The notes below the pieces were generated by a model. It did no database searches and was not told where the DNA came from. It saw only the letters and a list, made by a program, of their open reading frames with translations. From Cytidiella melzeri (taxonomy: Eukaryota; Basidiomycota; Agaricomycetes; Polyporales; Irpicaceae), in assembly GCA_022592445.1 (NCBI GenBank), contig JABYQR010000210.1, positions 1 to 64,000 on the forward strand: DNA of 64,000 bases, in the 5' to 3' direction. The position numbers and the translations under genes are program-made. Shown piece by piece: positions 9,329 through 21,135 of the stretch (position 1 is the stretch's first letter; every line of letters begins with the position of its first letter).

Positions 9329-10588
9329 TCACGAGTCCGTTTCAAAAAACCGCGTTGATTTTGGCTGCCATCTCATCCATTTGCTTTTTCTGGATGTCCA
9401 GCATGTCCTTGAGAGCAGCAATCTTAGCATCCTTGTCATTGGATGCGTCTTGCTTTGGCGCAGTAGTGGTCGACGAGGTGACGAGGTCGCAGCGACTTTT
9501 TGCCCCTTAGGGACACCTTGAAGCCGTTTCAGGCAAACTGCCCCCCAGTGACCCGTACCACCGCAGTGGTTGCAGACCGGGTCATCGGGGTGCTTCGAGT
9601 CCCTCTTCTTGTGACTCTCAGATCCGCAAACCGAGCAGCGCTTGCTCATCTCCTTCTTCCATTTCTGGAAGATCTCCTGTTTGCCTAGACCCGCAAAGAG
9701 CGAGTCGAACGAGGCGGAGAAACGGGATGTGTCGATCTCCATTGCATTGGGGTCGCGGAACGCTTGCTGGTGGGACTTGCCATGTCCCGAGGAACTGTCT
9801 ACCATGACCTTCCCAGTGCTGTTGCGTAGATCGGCCAGCTGAGCATCTACTGCCTTGCACTGGTCCTTCAGTGCATCGTAGGTTGTGGCGCGGGTCTGGA
9901 AATAAGAGACGCGCTGAAGGTATTCCGTACTCAAGCTCGACTTGAGACGGTCGAAAAGGTCCTGCTGGCTCCAGCCAGTGCGAGGGGCCCAGGTCTCGAA
10001 CTCCGAGATGTGGGCGGCGAATGTTTTGTTACCCTGCTTCATGCCGGTAACCTTAGTCTTGGCCTCCATGACCGCGTCAATAGGCTCAAACTTTGCCTTG
10101 AAGGCCTCGATAAACGTGTCCCAGTCATTTCCAAATGCTGGTTTGCTATTGGCTAGCTCCTCGATGTGAGGACGAGCCCAATCAGCTGCGTCTTCCTGCA
10201 TGAAGGACAGGGCGCTTGTGATGAGTTTATGAGGATCAAAGATCCTCGCGCCGTTGTTGTCCACCCGGACCTGGCCTTGCGCGTCTTGCTGGAAGAACGC
10301 CTTGCCCTGATTCTGAGCCCAGACGATGAAAGCATGCCGGAAAAGTCTTGCTTCCGACGACGTTTTTCCCTTAAAAGAGACGGGCTTCTCGACAATACTC
10401 CGTTCTCAGGACGTATGCGTGGCCGCGGCGACGGCTGGTGCCTGAACAGCTGCCAAAGCAGCCACTTGATTGGTGAGGTCAACCATCCTCTGTGACAGGA
10501 CGCCCAGTATATTTAGGACGTCTTGGTGGCTCAAATTGGCAACTGGGGCAGCTGGAGCAGCGGGGGCAGCGGGCTGGTTGGGGTCCAT
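9329..10588 (-). pseudogene. Gag polyprotein with one in-frame TGA
   Basis: Starts at the ATG at 10588 (MDPNQPAAPAAPAAP...), reaches a TGA at 10406-10408, and continues in the same frame with the classic gag region (KPVSFKGKTSSEARLF, SFMQEDAADWARPHIEELA, FIEAFKAKFEPID). A CX2CX4HX4C zinc knuckle follows (CNHCGGTGHWGAVC, near 9530-9570). After the knuckle the natural reading moves to another frame with a coiled-coil-like stretch (IAALKDMLDIQKKQMDEMAA) ending near 9348. The stop and the frame change make this copy look unable to produce full Gag unless recoded. Confidence 0.85.
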
Positions 10589-10704
10589 GTCTTCTTTGGT
10601 GATGAGTCGTCGATTTTCTTAGTAGAAGTGGTCGTCTGTGACCGCGCTCGAATCAAAGAAGTGGATGCAATTATCACAAATCGTGGCAGGCAAAACTTTC
10701 TGGA

Positions 10705-11436
10705 CTATCTAATCCAGTCGAAGTAGCTATCTCTATTGACTATGTTAAGCTGGGCAAGAACTTTGCTATAATTCTTGCGAAGCTGTTTAAACGAGATCTT
10801 CCCAATTGCCTTGCAACCCCAGTCTAGAAGTTGCCACTCGCGGTCTGCTGTGACTGGCGCGAGTTCGTCAAGTCGATTGAGGAAGCGGTTGACTTTATTG
10901 ACGAGGTGAAGCAGAGCGCGGCGGTGGTCGGGGTCCGCGCAATGGAGAAGTTCTTGAAGCTCAGTGAGAGCTTGTAGTCGTGTGTGGACAGCGGTGAGCT
11001 TAGGCTTGAAGATGCCTATGAGGTCGACTGATGACAACTTTTTGAAATCAAGGAGTACCGGTTTTGGTGCAGCGGGAGCGGGAGTGGGTGCAGGGAGCTT
11101 GGAAAGCCGCTCAGAGAGTGTGGGCTTGTGGATACGTTGCTCTGCTAAGGTGCGAGCACGTTCTTTGGCAACGTGTTCTCCGTATGCTCTGGCAGAAGCG
11201 CGAAGTTGTCGATTTTCCTCGTACGAGGGGACGGTGAGAGTGATGCCTTTCACTGGCGGTTTCTTGGAGACGTAGTCGGCAACGGCGACCAGGTCTTTGT
11301 CAGACCAGCGATGAGGTTGACCGCTCTTTCGCTTGGCAGCGAGAGCGTCAAAGAAGGAAGGCGGGAGGCACCTCTTGAGCTGAGGCTCGTTGGTAGTGAG
11401 GTCCTTAGACAAACGGGTGCGCGTGTCCTTAGGCAC
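10705..11436 (-). CDS. Extra ORF between 5' LTR and gag of the chromovirus
   Basis: An intact 243-codon frame upstream of gag on the element strand, starting MPKDTRTRLSKDL and ending YFDWIR. Charged and largely helical in appearance, with a proline/alanine linker (LPAPTPAPAAPKP) in the middle. It has no RT, protease, knuckle or chromodomain motif that I recognise. Ty3/Gypsy elements normally begin with gag here, so this is an additional gene or captured host sequence. Its uninterrupted frame contrasts with broken gag and pol in the same copy. Confidence 0.65.
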   Translation of the reverse strand: MPKDTRTRLSKDLTTNEPQLKRCLPPSFFDALAAKRKSGQPHRWSDKDLVAVADYVSKKPPVKGITLTVPSYEENRQLRASARAYGEHVAKERARTLAEQRIHKPTLSERLSKLPAPTPAPAAPKPVLLDFKKLSSVDLIGIFKPKLTAVHTRLQALTELQELLHCADPDHRRALLHLVNKVNRFLNRLDELAPVTADREWQLLDWGCKAIGKISFKQLRKNYSKVLAQLNIVNRDSYFDWIR

Positions 11437-11587
11437 TAGACAACGCAGGGGGATTCAAACGGTCGACGTAAGTGGTAGCTCAACGGTATGATGAGACCGG
11501 AGACGTACTCGTCAAACAGGAATAAACTTTTGTAAACGGTGGGGGAGGAGATATAAACCCAGGGGTTACACAACGATCTCGACCTAA

Positions 11588-12345
11588 TGACACGGAGACA
11601 GGGCTCGACGTGACAAACAGGGACACGATGTGGATGACGACGAGGAGGTGGTGGCAGGCGTGAAGCACAATGCGTTCACCAGCTATCAAACTTATTCAGA
11701 AATCTAGCCCAGTAAAGACCAAGTTAGTATTGGGTACTACCAGCTATGTAGTACAGAGGGGGTTTGCTTACCTAGCCCAGTAAAGACCAAGAGGTCGAGA
11801 TGGGGGGCTAGGAGCGTACATGCAGCAGTATATATAGACTTCAGGGACCTGCGCACAGACCATGTTGAGGGCAGGCTTTGCAAGAAGCCATGTGAACGAA
11901 GAACAAAAGAACTACCTAAAGGAGAACAATAGCTATTGTCTAGACCTTGCCAAGAACTCTACTCGTGAGAGAATCTATCTAAAAGGAGACCAACTATTGT
12001 ATTCCATTCCCACACCTGTGAGAACATCCTTCCATAAAGAGAACAATAGGGAAAGAACAATAAGGAGCCCATGTGGACGGTATCTATGACGTCAAACCCT
12101 AGCTATGGGCTGAGCCATGTGCTTGTAGCCATGTGGTCTTACTTAAGCTAAGTCACATGCCAGTGTGACGTAGTAGCAAGTAATGTGACCGTGTGGAGCG
12201 TCTAAGCCACGTGATACGGGCGCTTAATAGACGTGCAAAGAAGTTTATGCAGAGAGAATTGAAACTAGGTTGTAGCCCGGAGTTTTACAGATAAAAACAA
12301 GAGGTAAATTGCGAAAATTAAGGGCTAGTCAGGCCATCCATGACA
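11588..12345 (-). repeat. 5' LTR of the chromovirus
   Basis: Identical as read to 4787-5544. On the element strand, the bases just inside it are TTAGGTCGAGATCG, which do not begin with TGG, so the primer-binding site is not the usual complement of a tRNA CCA end at that exact spot. Confidence 0.95.
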
Positions 12346-12879
12346 CATGTAATGTAGTTCAATTTTACCCTATCCAATAGTACATGTTTCTGTGATATAG
12401 AAAACACTGCAGTAGGCCTCGAGATGCCTCAATACATCATACTACCACAATGAGTCTGAGTGCCAAAATGCTAGCCACAACAAAAGTAGAATTATAATCT
12501 TTGATCATGTGGGATACAAAAAAACTATGCAGCTATATCTACATACATACCCCTTACAGAAACTGTCGCCAATAAGTTATACATATATATGTACGTAGCT
12601 ATAGCAGATGATATAATTATATATTATGGCGCCGGCGCCGCGGCAGCGGTGAAATTCACCTGCTGAACTCAGCGTGTTGTTGAAAATACCCCTTGTCGCG
12701 CAAATTTCACGCTCCGAGTCGAACGAGGTCATTTTAACGCCCGCCCCGCGATATTCGCTCGATATCAACTTTCGCCGACATTCAACTCCTCTAACACATT
12801 TGACCGGCGAGATTCACGGGCTATTGGCTCTGCAGTGATTAATACATTGATAGATTATCCCCACGACAAAAAGGCAGCT
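12346..12879. other. Right flank of the insertion and 3' intergenic region of the helicase
   Basis: Begins with the second CATGT copy and the pre-insertion stop codon. It then becomes AT-rich (ATATATATGT, ATAATTATATATTATGG) with a short GC island GCGCCGGCGCCGCGGC near 12629. No gene seen. Confidence 0.55.
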
Positions 12880-15800
12880 CTAATGCTTCATGTTAAAGTA
12901 AGCACCCACTGCGTCAGCAACCACATCTTGCACGTTCCCATAAAGCATCCGCCTCAACTGCTCCCCCTTTAAATTCACGACCAGCTTTTCCTCGCTCAGG
13001 AAGTCCGCATACCGTCTCCACGCGTCCGCGCCCTTGCCCACTCCTCCCGAAACGACAATCTCTGGATCCCCGTTGAGCTGGCCTTGCTTCAGCGTTTTCA
13101 AACTCCCCACGATGAACAGCCCCCTCTTCGCTCTCGTCAACCCGACGTTTAAACGTCTCCTGTCGGCCAAGAATCCGATGTGCCCCCAGGCGTTATTGCG
13201 GACGGTCGAGAAAATGATGATGTCCTTCTCCCGACCCTCGAATCCGTCGACAGTCTTGATCTCAATATCCAAAAGGTCAAAGATGCGTTGTGGACCCAGC
13301 ACGGCCTCAAACCGCGCCTTGTATTTCGGGTCGATAGTGAAGAGCCGTGTGAGCAACGAAATCTGCGCAACATACGGGGCTATGATACCGATATCGCTGC
13401 CGCGCATTCCCTGCGCTATAACATTAGCCCTCGATGTGGCGTTTCGGGTGGACACAAGGACTTACAGGATTCCTCAGCAGTAAATCCTCGACGAGACTGC
13501 ATACGATATTCGCCTCGTTCCAGTTCACCCGACTTCGATCCTTCATGCTCTCGTTTCCCACATGGTCCAAGAACACCACAGACGGCCTCGACACGGTCTC
13601 ACCCTGCGCGTTCATTTCATCTGACATGAACACCGAATGAGGTGGCATCAAAGCAGGGGAGATGACGCCCAGTGCGTCAATCGTGCCGTCCCGCACACTT
13701 TTGCCGTAAAACTCGTGCGAGGGAAAGCGTGAGATCTTTGGGTGCATTCGGTATTGGATATCAAGCATGATAGACGGTAGAACTATACAAGTCAGTACTT
13801 GAGGTGATTTCCCGAGATAATGATGGCGCGACTTACAGCTCTCCTCCGCAAGCCGTTCAAAGAGACTGATCCCGAAACCAGCATCCTGTGCCTCCTTGCT
13901 GGCGATAACAGGCGGGAGTTGCTTGTGATCGCCAATGAGCGCAACATGCTTTGACTATGAAACGAATCAACATGATGTTCTGAACAGCCGACCAATGTAT
14001 GGGATGCTTACCCCTTTCATGAGAGGAACGAGTGTCGCAGGCTCCGTCGACATGGATGCCTCGTCCACTAGCACGATCGGGAAATCGACTACATTCAGGG
14101 CTACCGCAGCTGACGAGATACACGTCGTACACACCTGGTCCCGTCGATTAGATATTGTCGTCCGCGGTTTCAAAGTGAGCAGGAACACGACACATACCAC
14201 ATCAGCAGCTAATACCTCTTGGGTCAATATATCCATATAAATTGCATACGCCCGTCGGTTTTGCCTTTCTGCCATCTTTCTCAACCTTTCCTCCTCCTTT
14301 TCCCTGTTCTCGATTATTCCTTCATACCTCTTCTTTAGCCCTGCTCCACTTTTCTCTTTCGCCTTGAGCTCGCGGATACTCTCTCGCATCTCCCTCATTC
14401 TGTTTCGTGTCACCTGTACCTGTTGCCTCGCTTTTTCCAAATCAGGGGCTCGAGGGTGCACCGCCAGCCGATTTTCGAGGACACATTTGGAGAGAGAAGG
14501 CTTTATTTTGCCTGAGGTGCCAACGCGGAGGGGGTGGAGGGACGAAGAGAGAATGCCCTCGATGATGTTGTCGACGGCGACATTGGTAAAGGTACAGATG
14601 AGGATGGGATGGGGCACGCCAAAGTGTTTCTAGGAGATTTCACTACGCAAATACGAAGAAGCAACGTGGAGTGAACTCACCTTGAGGAGTTTGACCGTCT
14701 CGATGATTGTTTTTGATTTTCCAGTACCAGGAGGCTGCCAATCATATTCATCGTCAACGACTCTATCAAATGCAAAGAGATAAAAATCGTACGTACCCCC
14801 TGAACGAGGCAAAACCGGTTGTCGACCATCATCGCTACCGCTCTTATCTGCGTCGAGTTCAACCCATCGAGGACTGGATCACCATGCACTGCTATGGGGT
14901 CTGACTGGGAGTAACGCCGTGCCCAGCTCACAATCCTCGAGTCGTCCTTGAAGAGACCGTCCATCTGTAACCTGTCGTCATGTTTCTCCATGCTCTGACC
15001 GACACCCTCCTCGCCTTTATCAGCAGCAACGTCGACCTCCACCTCCGGCTTTGCCCTCCTTCCCGGACCGAAAGACTTGAGGAGAATATCTTTTAAAAAC
15101 GTCCCTTGTAAAATGACCTCTCTGGTCGCGCTGTTCATATCCGACTTTTCCTGTTTCGCGGTGTCATGCTTCATCTGCCGTACCGCCTCGCTCATCCTTT
15201 CAAACACAATATTAGACCTTCCAATGTCGAGCCTCCATGGTAGTTCTGTGTCTAGATCGAACTTTTCGGGAAAGCTTATGTGCAGTTGAGTCTCGGTGCG
15301 AAAAAGGACCGAACCGCGTATGATGTCTTGCTGTCGAAGCGGGCCGAAATGTGTAGCGAGAACTTGAGTGCCATTTCTAAGTGCATCGTCACAACATGGC
15401 AAGATGGACAGATGCGAGGGACGTACTCGAACCGGTGGTGGGGCGGCAACGCGATGCCCGGTCCCAACGAAAAGACAGCATAGGGTTTCCCGTACATATA
15501 GTTTTCGTGCCAGTACGCCCTCAATTCTGTGATGCAATACCCTTCCTCCTGCAGTTTCTCCAACGACCAGCTAGACAGACGTTCTCTGAGGACTGCCTCG
15601 TCTTCGTGTCGTTCGGCTTCTAGCATCGGGTTGAAGCTACCTCGCAGCATTGAGCGTTCACGCCAAGAAGAAGACACAAGGAGACGCACTGGTTTTGGTA
15701 TTCGTGCACTTGTTGATGGAACGGTTCGTCTGGGTCTGCACGCGGTCCATCGGGCTTGACCCGCCTTAACCTGCCCTTCCTGGTGTGTGGTAGCGACTTT

Positions 15801-16441
15801 TTATGTGGGCTCGAAGGCTCGCCAGTCTTCCTTTTTGCGCGGGTTCTCCAGTCGATGCGAGGAGGAGCACTGGGATTGAGGGGTGCATACGTTGGGTCTA
15901 TTAGTGACGGATTACCGTAGAGAGCACAACATGGAAACGGGTATGGGCTAGAATGATGAGTGGAGGTGGACGCTGTTGTGCTATAAGGAAAGGCGTGAAT
16001 GCGAGCACGACGACATGTCGGCTGGTGCGCGTTTACCCTGGCGAGAAGCTTTGCGTGATACGACTTGGAGAGAAGATGAGAGGCCGCCAGCGTGTTTTGT
16101 GTACCCTGGGAAGCAGCGTCGACTGCTACGAGGAGCGCATTGACTGTGGTGGGGAACGACAGAGGAGGACCGAGCGCGCGCCACAATGCCGAAGTGTGTC
16201 CCAATATGGCTACTGACAATAAATCGCACCTTCGAAGCTGGATCCACCATTGCTCGTACGTAACTAGAGTACTAGGAAATTCTCTGCGGAAAGCGAGTCG
16301 ACGTGCAGTGGCGGCGAGCGCAATCCCACGTACGCTGTCGCCATGGCGTCCGACACCGCCGTATATTGGTGGTGGCGTGTCTACAGACGAGGTGCGTTGC
16401 ACAATATCCTCTGTACATAGTAGCCATCTCGCCTGTTTCAT
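12880..16441 (-). CDS. SF1 helicase of the SMUBP2/Hcs1 (AAA_11/AAA_12) family
   Basis: Predicted ATP-dependent 5'-3' RNA/DNA helicase. Exons on the minus strand: one ending at 15690, then 15636-15427, 15376-14797, 14734-14681, 14629-14198, 14134-14012, 13948-13837, 13782-13466, 13410-12880, with introns of 50-63 nt and all phases fitting. Motifs in order: Q-like GLNSTQIRAV, Walker A PPGTGKSKT (straddling a splice site), Ia CTFTNVAVDN, Walker B LVDEASMS (S replaces the usual second A or T), III GDHKQLPPV, IV DIQYRMHP, V TVDGFEGREKD, VI NVGLTRAKRG. A coiled coil lies between Ia and II. The N-terminal segment (FHQQVHEYQ...RLSSWSLEKL) matches fungal relatives as I recall them. The 5' end is uncertain: the first exon is open back to an ATG at 16441, but the true start may be nearer 15950 or in another exon. 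Confidence 0.85.
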
Positions 16442-16510
16442 TCTCGCTCGAGTACTTAGTCTCGCTTGCTTGCCCCTCGCCGGGCGCACGTCGCCCGTCC
16501 CTCTTTGCCA

Positions 16511-19500
16511 ATGGTCTCAAAGTCGTTATACGACGCTGCCTCTCATTCTGACCTCTTCTCGTTCGGGCACGACGGCGACTATGAATATTCCGGAGCGCAT
16601 GCCCTCGGACTCGCGGCAGCCCAGATCCCGCGGGAGGACGTGTTTGCTGGACGTGTTTCAACCCGCCCTGCCCATGACGACGGCCACGTTTACTCGCCCA
16701 CTGACACATGCCACGATTCAAGCTCGTCTTTACGATATGGCGCCTCGACTAGCGGACACGGACACTCAGACACCTGCCGCCAACCGTACGCGAACCTGCA
16801 TCGCGACGGGGCGCCGTCACTGTCCATACACTGCTCCGACCGCAGTGCACGGCGAGAGCACGAACCCACGGAGGTCTTCAAGCGCAACTGTCCCGTTACC
16901 AGGGTCACCCAGCTGAGCGGCCACGATGTGCAATACGAATTGGCATTGGGTCAGCAAACACCGCATTCCTGCCGCCTGTCGGGATCGGCGAGTTGTCAAC
17001 ATCCGGGCGATACATACGACAACGTTCCGGGCGAGGGACCACAAGACATATATACCGGCGGTGACCTTGACATCGATGCCAATTTCCCTCTCGCCCTTGC
17101 CTGTGCTCGTCAAGCTTTGGACGTAGGATCCGACAAAGAAACAGAGCACTTGCTGGAAGCGTTCATAGCAAGCCAATCGAGGGTCTTGAAGGTGTGTTTT
17201 CTGGCGTTTGGCGGGGCATGGCACCAGGCTGATAATATTTTATCAAAACCTTAGGTTATCTCTCCGCTACCACACATTAACGGTACTCATCTACGGGAGG
17301 TAATTCAAATCGCCATGCGACTACGAGAGTCAGATGTACGTACACCCTTTTCGTGTCTCATTCTCGCGTCATTGACTGGCCTCTCTGGTGGATATATATA
17401 GAGCACACCGTCTCCAATCGTGTACACCGCTCGCCCTTCCTCGCGCTTTCCTCCCTCGCATCTACAAGCATTCTCGATGCCCTTGCAAGTCGACAAAGGC
17501 GCAAAGATATTTCTACTGTACGCGACACACGATCAGGTTCGTTTCTTCCGTTCGCCGGCCCTTGTTTTTCACGTCCAAGTGGCTATGTTTTTTTGCTCCC
17601 GGGTCTTGACGACGACGCTGCCGGATGCAGTTGATATCACGATGCTGATCGCCCAGGAACGTCGAGACTTAGTCTCAAACTGCCTTGCGTTGTTTCAGCA
17701 ATTTACATTGAACATTCATTTGCTTATTCCTCGGTACCTGAGTGCCGATTGAATCTATCTCCGCGGCCTTCAATGTCGTCTACTCTTTTCTCTTCAGCTT
17801 TGCTATGTCAGCGTATCCATCTTCTTTCCCCACTTTTACCATTTTTCCGGGCTCAAAACGGACACTCGTCGTGAACCATGTCCCGTTTTGCTTCCACCTT
17901 TGCCCAAGCCTCAAACTCTGCACCGCCTCAAACACCCCTATACTGACGGGTTCAGTCTCCTATCCACTCAGTGCGTTGGTCAACCAAGTTCTGCTCTTCT
18001 TGTTTCATCGTCTGGTGGATGGATGTTTTCGCGAACCTATCGACGTCTTCCGTCTCATTCAAGTCTGTTCCAGGTCCCGTTACCCTCATGGTTTGTTCTG
18101 AGTACCCGGCTTCCCGACGACATATAGCTAGGACCTCCTGTCTGTCCTTTTGTTCGAATCTCAGCTTTCATCTAACATTGGAGAGCGAAGCCACCGCAGA
18201 CAACTAACTCAATTTTGCTTAGGCCTCATTTGCTCTGAGCAACGGCGAAGGTCTCGCGCCGGCGTTAGCATCTGATTTGGAGGGCACAGCCCCGTACAGT
18301 CTCAAGGCTGCGGGGGAGCTAGAAAAGGTATGTATGCATCGTCTTGTTGACTCCTTCTCCATTTGGGAACAAGAACAAAACCCTGGGCCTGTGATATTGT
18401 ACCGGTTTCTCATACCCCTCCGAGACGTTTGGTGCATTCATTTTCACCGCTGATGCCCATCTCCACCTCTTCGCTATATGTTCCACGTATGCTGACCATC
18501 ATCTGATCCCTAATTGTAGACCGCCGCCACCAAGTACCCTTCGCAAGCCCTCGGACCGGCTCTAACGGGTCAGACAGCCAAGACTGAGTTCCGGTTGGGA
18601 GACTGGATGTGAGTCTTTCGGTTCTATAATTGCACTTTGCCTCGGTGGACATCATTGTTTCATGCTCCTCACCGTCAGTTTGATATTTGAGTGTCCGCCT
18701 TTTTTGTGTTTTTATGGTTCCGCGCACTTGCATGCAGTGTTGGTGTGGTTCCGGAGCTGCTCCCGCCTCAGCCTTACCCCTGTATGGTTCCGCTGACAAT
18801 TTTTCTTGAACCTTCAACAGATGCGTGGCGTGCTTCACACATAACTTTAGGTGAGTTTTTCGTCGTTAAATCCGAGTCTCCGACCCAAGTCGCCCCAGCT
18901 CGATCGTCTGTGTGCGTTTTCAATTTTGATCGCACTGATCGCTACCTTTGTCTCTGGCTGAAAAGGCAATCAGCATTGTCGCAGCCAACCCCGCCATCTT
19001 CCTCTCGCTCACCCTCATTTTGCCTTTCAGTAGGAACATGGTCTGCTACGGATGCGGCGACCCACGCCACTCAATGTGCTCGTTCTCAGAATCCAACTCT
19101 CATTTTGTCCCGTCTCTTCCACTTTCCGGGCCTCCAGCTCATCCTTCTCAGCGCGCCCAAACATTGCCTCCTGCGCCCTCTACGCACACAATGAGCTTGT
19201 CGCGCAACTCCTCTCCTTCACGTGATTTTCCCACCAAAGCTCCTCCGCCGACGTATCCGCTCTTAACCCCCAGTGGCCACGCGCTCGCCAGCGGCGGACG
19301 CGTTCGGAATATCTCGTCAGATCCACTGAGCCCATGTGTCATGTACTGGCCCGACAACGAGCCTTTCCCCGAGAGGGGGCAATTCAGGCCTTTGGGGTCA
19401 ACCGTCATGCAGGTACGCGGTTACTAGCAATGGGTGTTTTATGAACGTCATTGACAGTATATTGGGTGTAGTACCCTCCCATCGTCAACACTGGGAACAA

Positions 19501-21135
19501 GGGCGCGGCGGAGAAGCAGCCAGGGGACTGGGTATGTTCGAAGTGCCATTATCTGAACTGGAGGAGGAGAAAGGTGTGCCAGACATGTTATCCTTGTGAG
19601 TCGTCCATGTCCTGTTTGTCTCGTGATCGCCTTGTCTGTTGGCCTGTACCACTTCTCTATTACCCTCGTCCTCGATCTGCCCCCAAGTCTCTGATTCCAT
19701 GTCTTACAATACACGGACCCTTGATCACCCACTTTCCCTTGTCTCTGTCTTCCTCGTTCTTCGCAATCACTGATCACATCATGAAATTTTGTCAGACGCG
19801 GAAGGGAATGGCGACTCCATCTCACAAGCTGTGCAAGCAGAACGCATTGCCCTCCTCACCAATGTCCTCAACTCAGTCAACACCGACCCTGCATATGCCT
19901 ATCCCACCCATCATCTCCATCGCAGGGCTTCTGTGCCTGCAGGCTCTTCTTCCACCACGCCACCTTTCCTCAATACCAATTCACAGCAGGTCACGGCCGC
20001 TATCTCTCCCAAGGGATACGGAGGTGGAGGTGCCGTGATGGGCCCTCGTATCGCTGCGGTTGCGGCAGGATCGGCTTCAGCGCGGTCAAGGTCGCAGATG
20101 GATATGCGAACGTCGTATCGAAGGCCCTATCCCAAGCACAGCCCGAGCGAAGAGTTTGCATCCGGGCTTCCAGCTCGTCTCCATCCTCAGCCACCGGTCT
20201 TGTTGCCGCAGATGCATCGTCACCAGCCTGCTGCAGCAATTTACCAGACCAAGGCTCCCGATGGAGGATATCGATATGGGCAGACAGGTTCGCACCCCAC
20301 AAGTCCGGCGGCAACAACGTCGTCTGCAAGGTCTTCCCGAGTTGCTTCCCCAATCTCTTCTGCTAGCGCTGCCCTTGAGAGAAATGTTGTGGAGATCACA
20401 CCGAACGCCGCAAACTTGTTGCCGTCGTTCCTTCAGGACCTTATTCAAACGAACTCGCCCAACAGCTCCCCCCTCATTTCCAGCAATAACAGCAACTATC
20501 GTTGGCACGCTGCGCAAGGACAGCGTAGCATGTCCTCCATTCACTCAATTCACTCCAGCCCGAGCACGTCAACATCTTCTTGGTCTCTAGACGAGTACAA
20601 CGCCCAGTACGCGGGCGGGTACGATGAGGGCCCCGCCGTTCACGCTCAGCCGCGGCACCCATCGTACGAATATGTCTCGCAGGCCTTGTACCAGAGTCAG
20701 CCTCGCAGCGCCACGGACACGCTTTCTAGTGTGCGGACAAGTCCGACTTCTATCACAAATGCGGCTTCTGCTGAAGATGACAAGCAGACGGCGCCAAGTG
20801 GAGGCGTTGGCGTTATCGGGGTCGGACGACCTTCCAGGCTAGGGCCGTCTAACTCGTCGGCGAGCGGACCGAGCATGTCTGGAGGACCGGGAAGTATTTG
20901 GAAGATGGACGGAGCGGAGCAAAGTAACAGAGTGTGGAAGCCTGCGGGGGCAGACGTTGTCAGCGCGCCTGGTGTAGGCATAGGAGCGTATGCGATCAGG
21001 AACCATCACTCAATGGTCGCGCCGCCCCGTCACAACGGCTACAACGCTCCCACCGGCAGCGTTCTGGAAGGACACGGACATAGATTGGCAGGATTGGACG
21101 AGCATCTCGCGGCGCATTTGACGATCTCAGGCTAA
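16511..21135 (+). CDS. Protein with two RanBP2-type zinc fingers, probable RNA-binding regulator
   Basis: Supported exons: 16511-17191, 17255-17339, 17469 to about 17694, 18223-18327, 18520-18608, 18821-18850, 19031-19412, 19472-19595 and 19796-21135. The parts between 17694 and 18223 are unresolved. Finger 1 is split over two exons (GDWICVACFTHNF...RNMVCYGCGDPR). Finger 2 lies at 19520-19590 (GDWVCSKCHYLNWRRRKVCQTC). Both fit the W-X-C-X2-4-C-X3-N-X6-C-X2-C pattern that usually binds single-stranded RNA. A conserved block precedes finger 2 (PLSPCVMYWPDNEPFPE). The C-terminal 446 residues are low complexity, rich in S, P, A, G. The layout recalls fungal Nrp1-like proteins, but an RRM is not clearly visible. 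It is divergent from the helicase, so the two genes probably share a promoter region. Confidence 0.8.

Larger units (their letters stand above)
4787..12345 (-). mobile_element. Complete Ty3/Gypsy chromovirus-type LTR retrotransposon
   Basis: 7559 bp bounded by 758-bp direct LTRs (4787-5544 and 11588-12345) that I read as identical base for base. A perfect 5-bp target duplication CATGT lies at 4782-4786 and 12346-12350. Order on the minus strand: 5' LTR, an extra ORF, gag, protease-RT-RNase H, integrase with chromodomain, polypurine tract, 3' LTR. Identical LTRs indicate a very recent insertion, yet gag has an in-frame stop and the polyprotein changes frame about four times, always in the same direction. 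That fits mobilisation in trans, single-base deletion errors in the assembly at homopolymers, or partly programmed frameshifting. Confidence 0.95.

Noticed and set aside
16092..16916. 274-codon plus-strand frame
   Set aside because: Overlaps the opposite strand of the helicase first exon and, in another frame, the zinc-finger gene start; no domain and irregular composition.
17380..17410. TATA box (GGATATATATAGAGC) as promoter of a separate gene
   Set aside because: It lies within a frame-consistent intron of the zinc-finger gene; a second promoter cannot be excluded but nothing downstream demands it.
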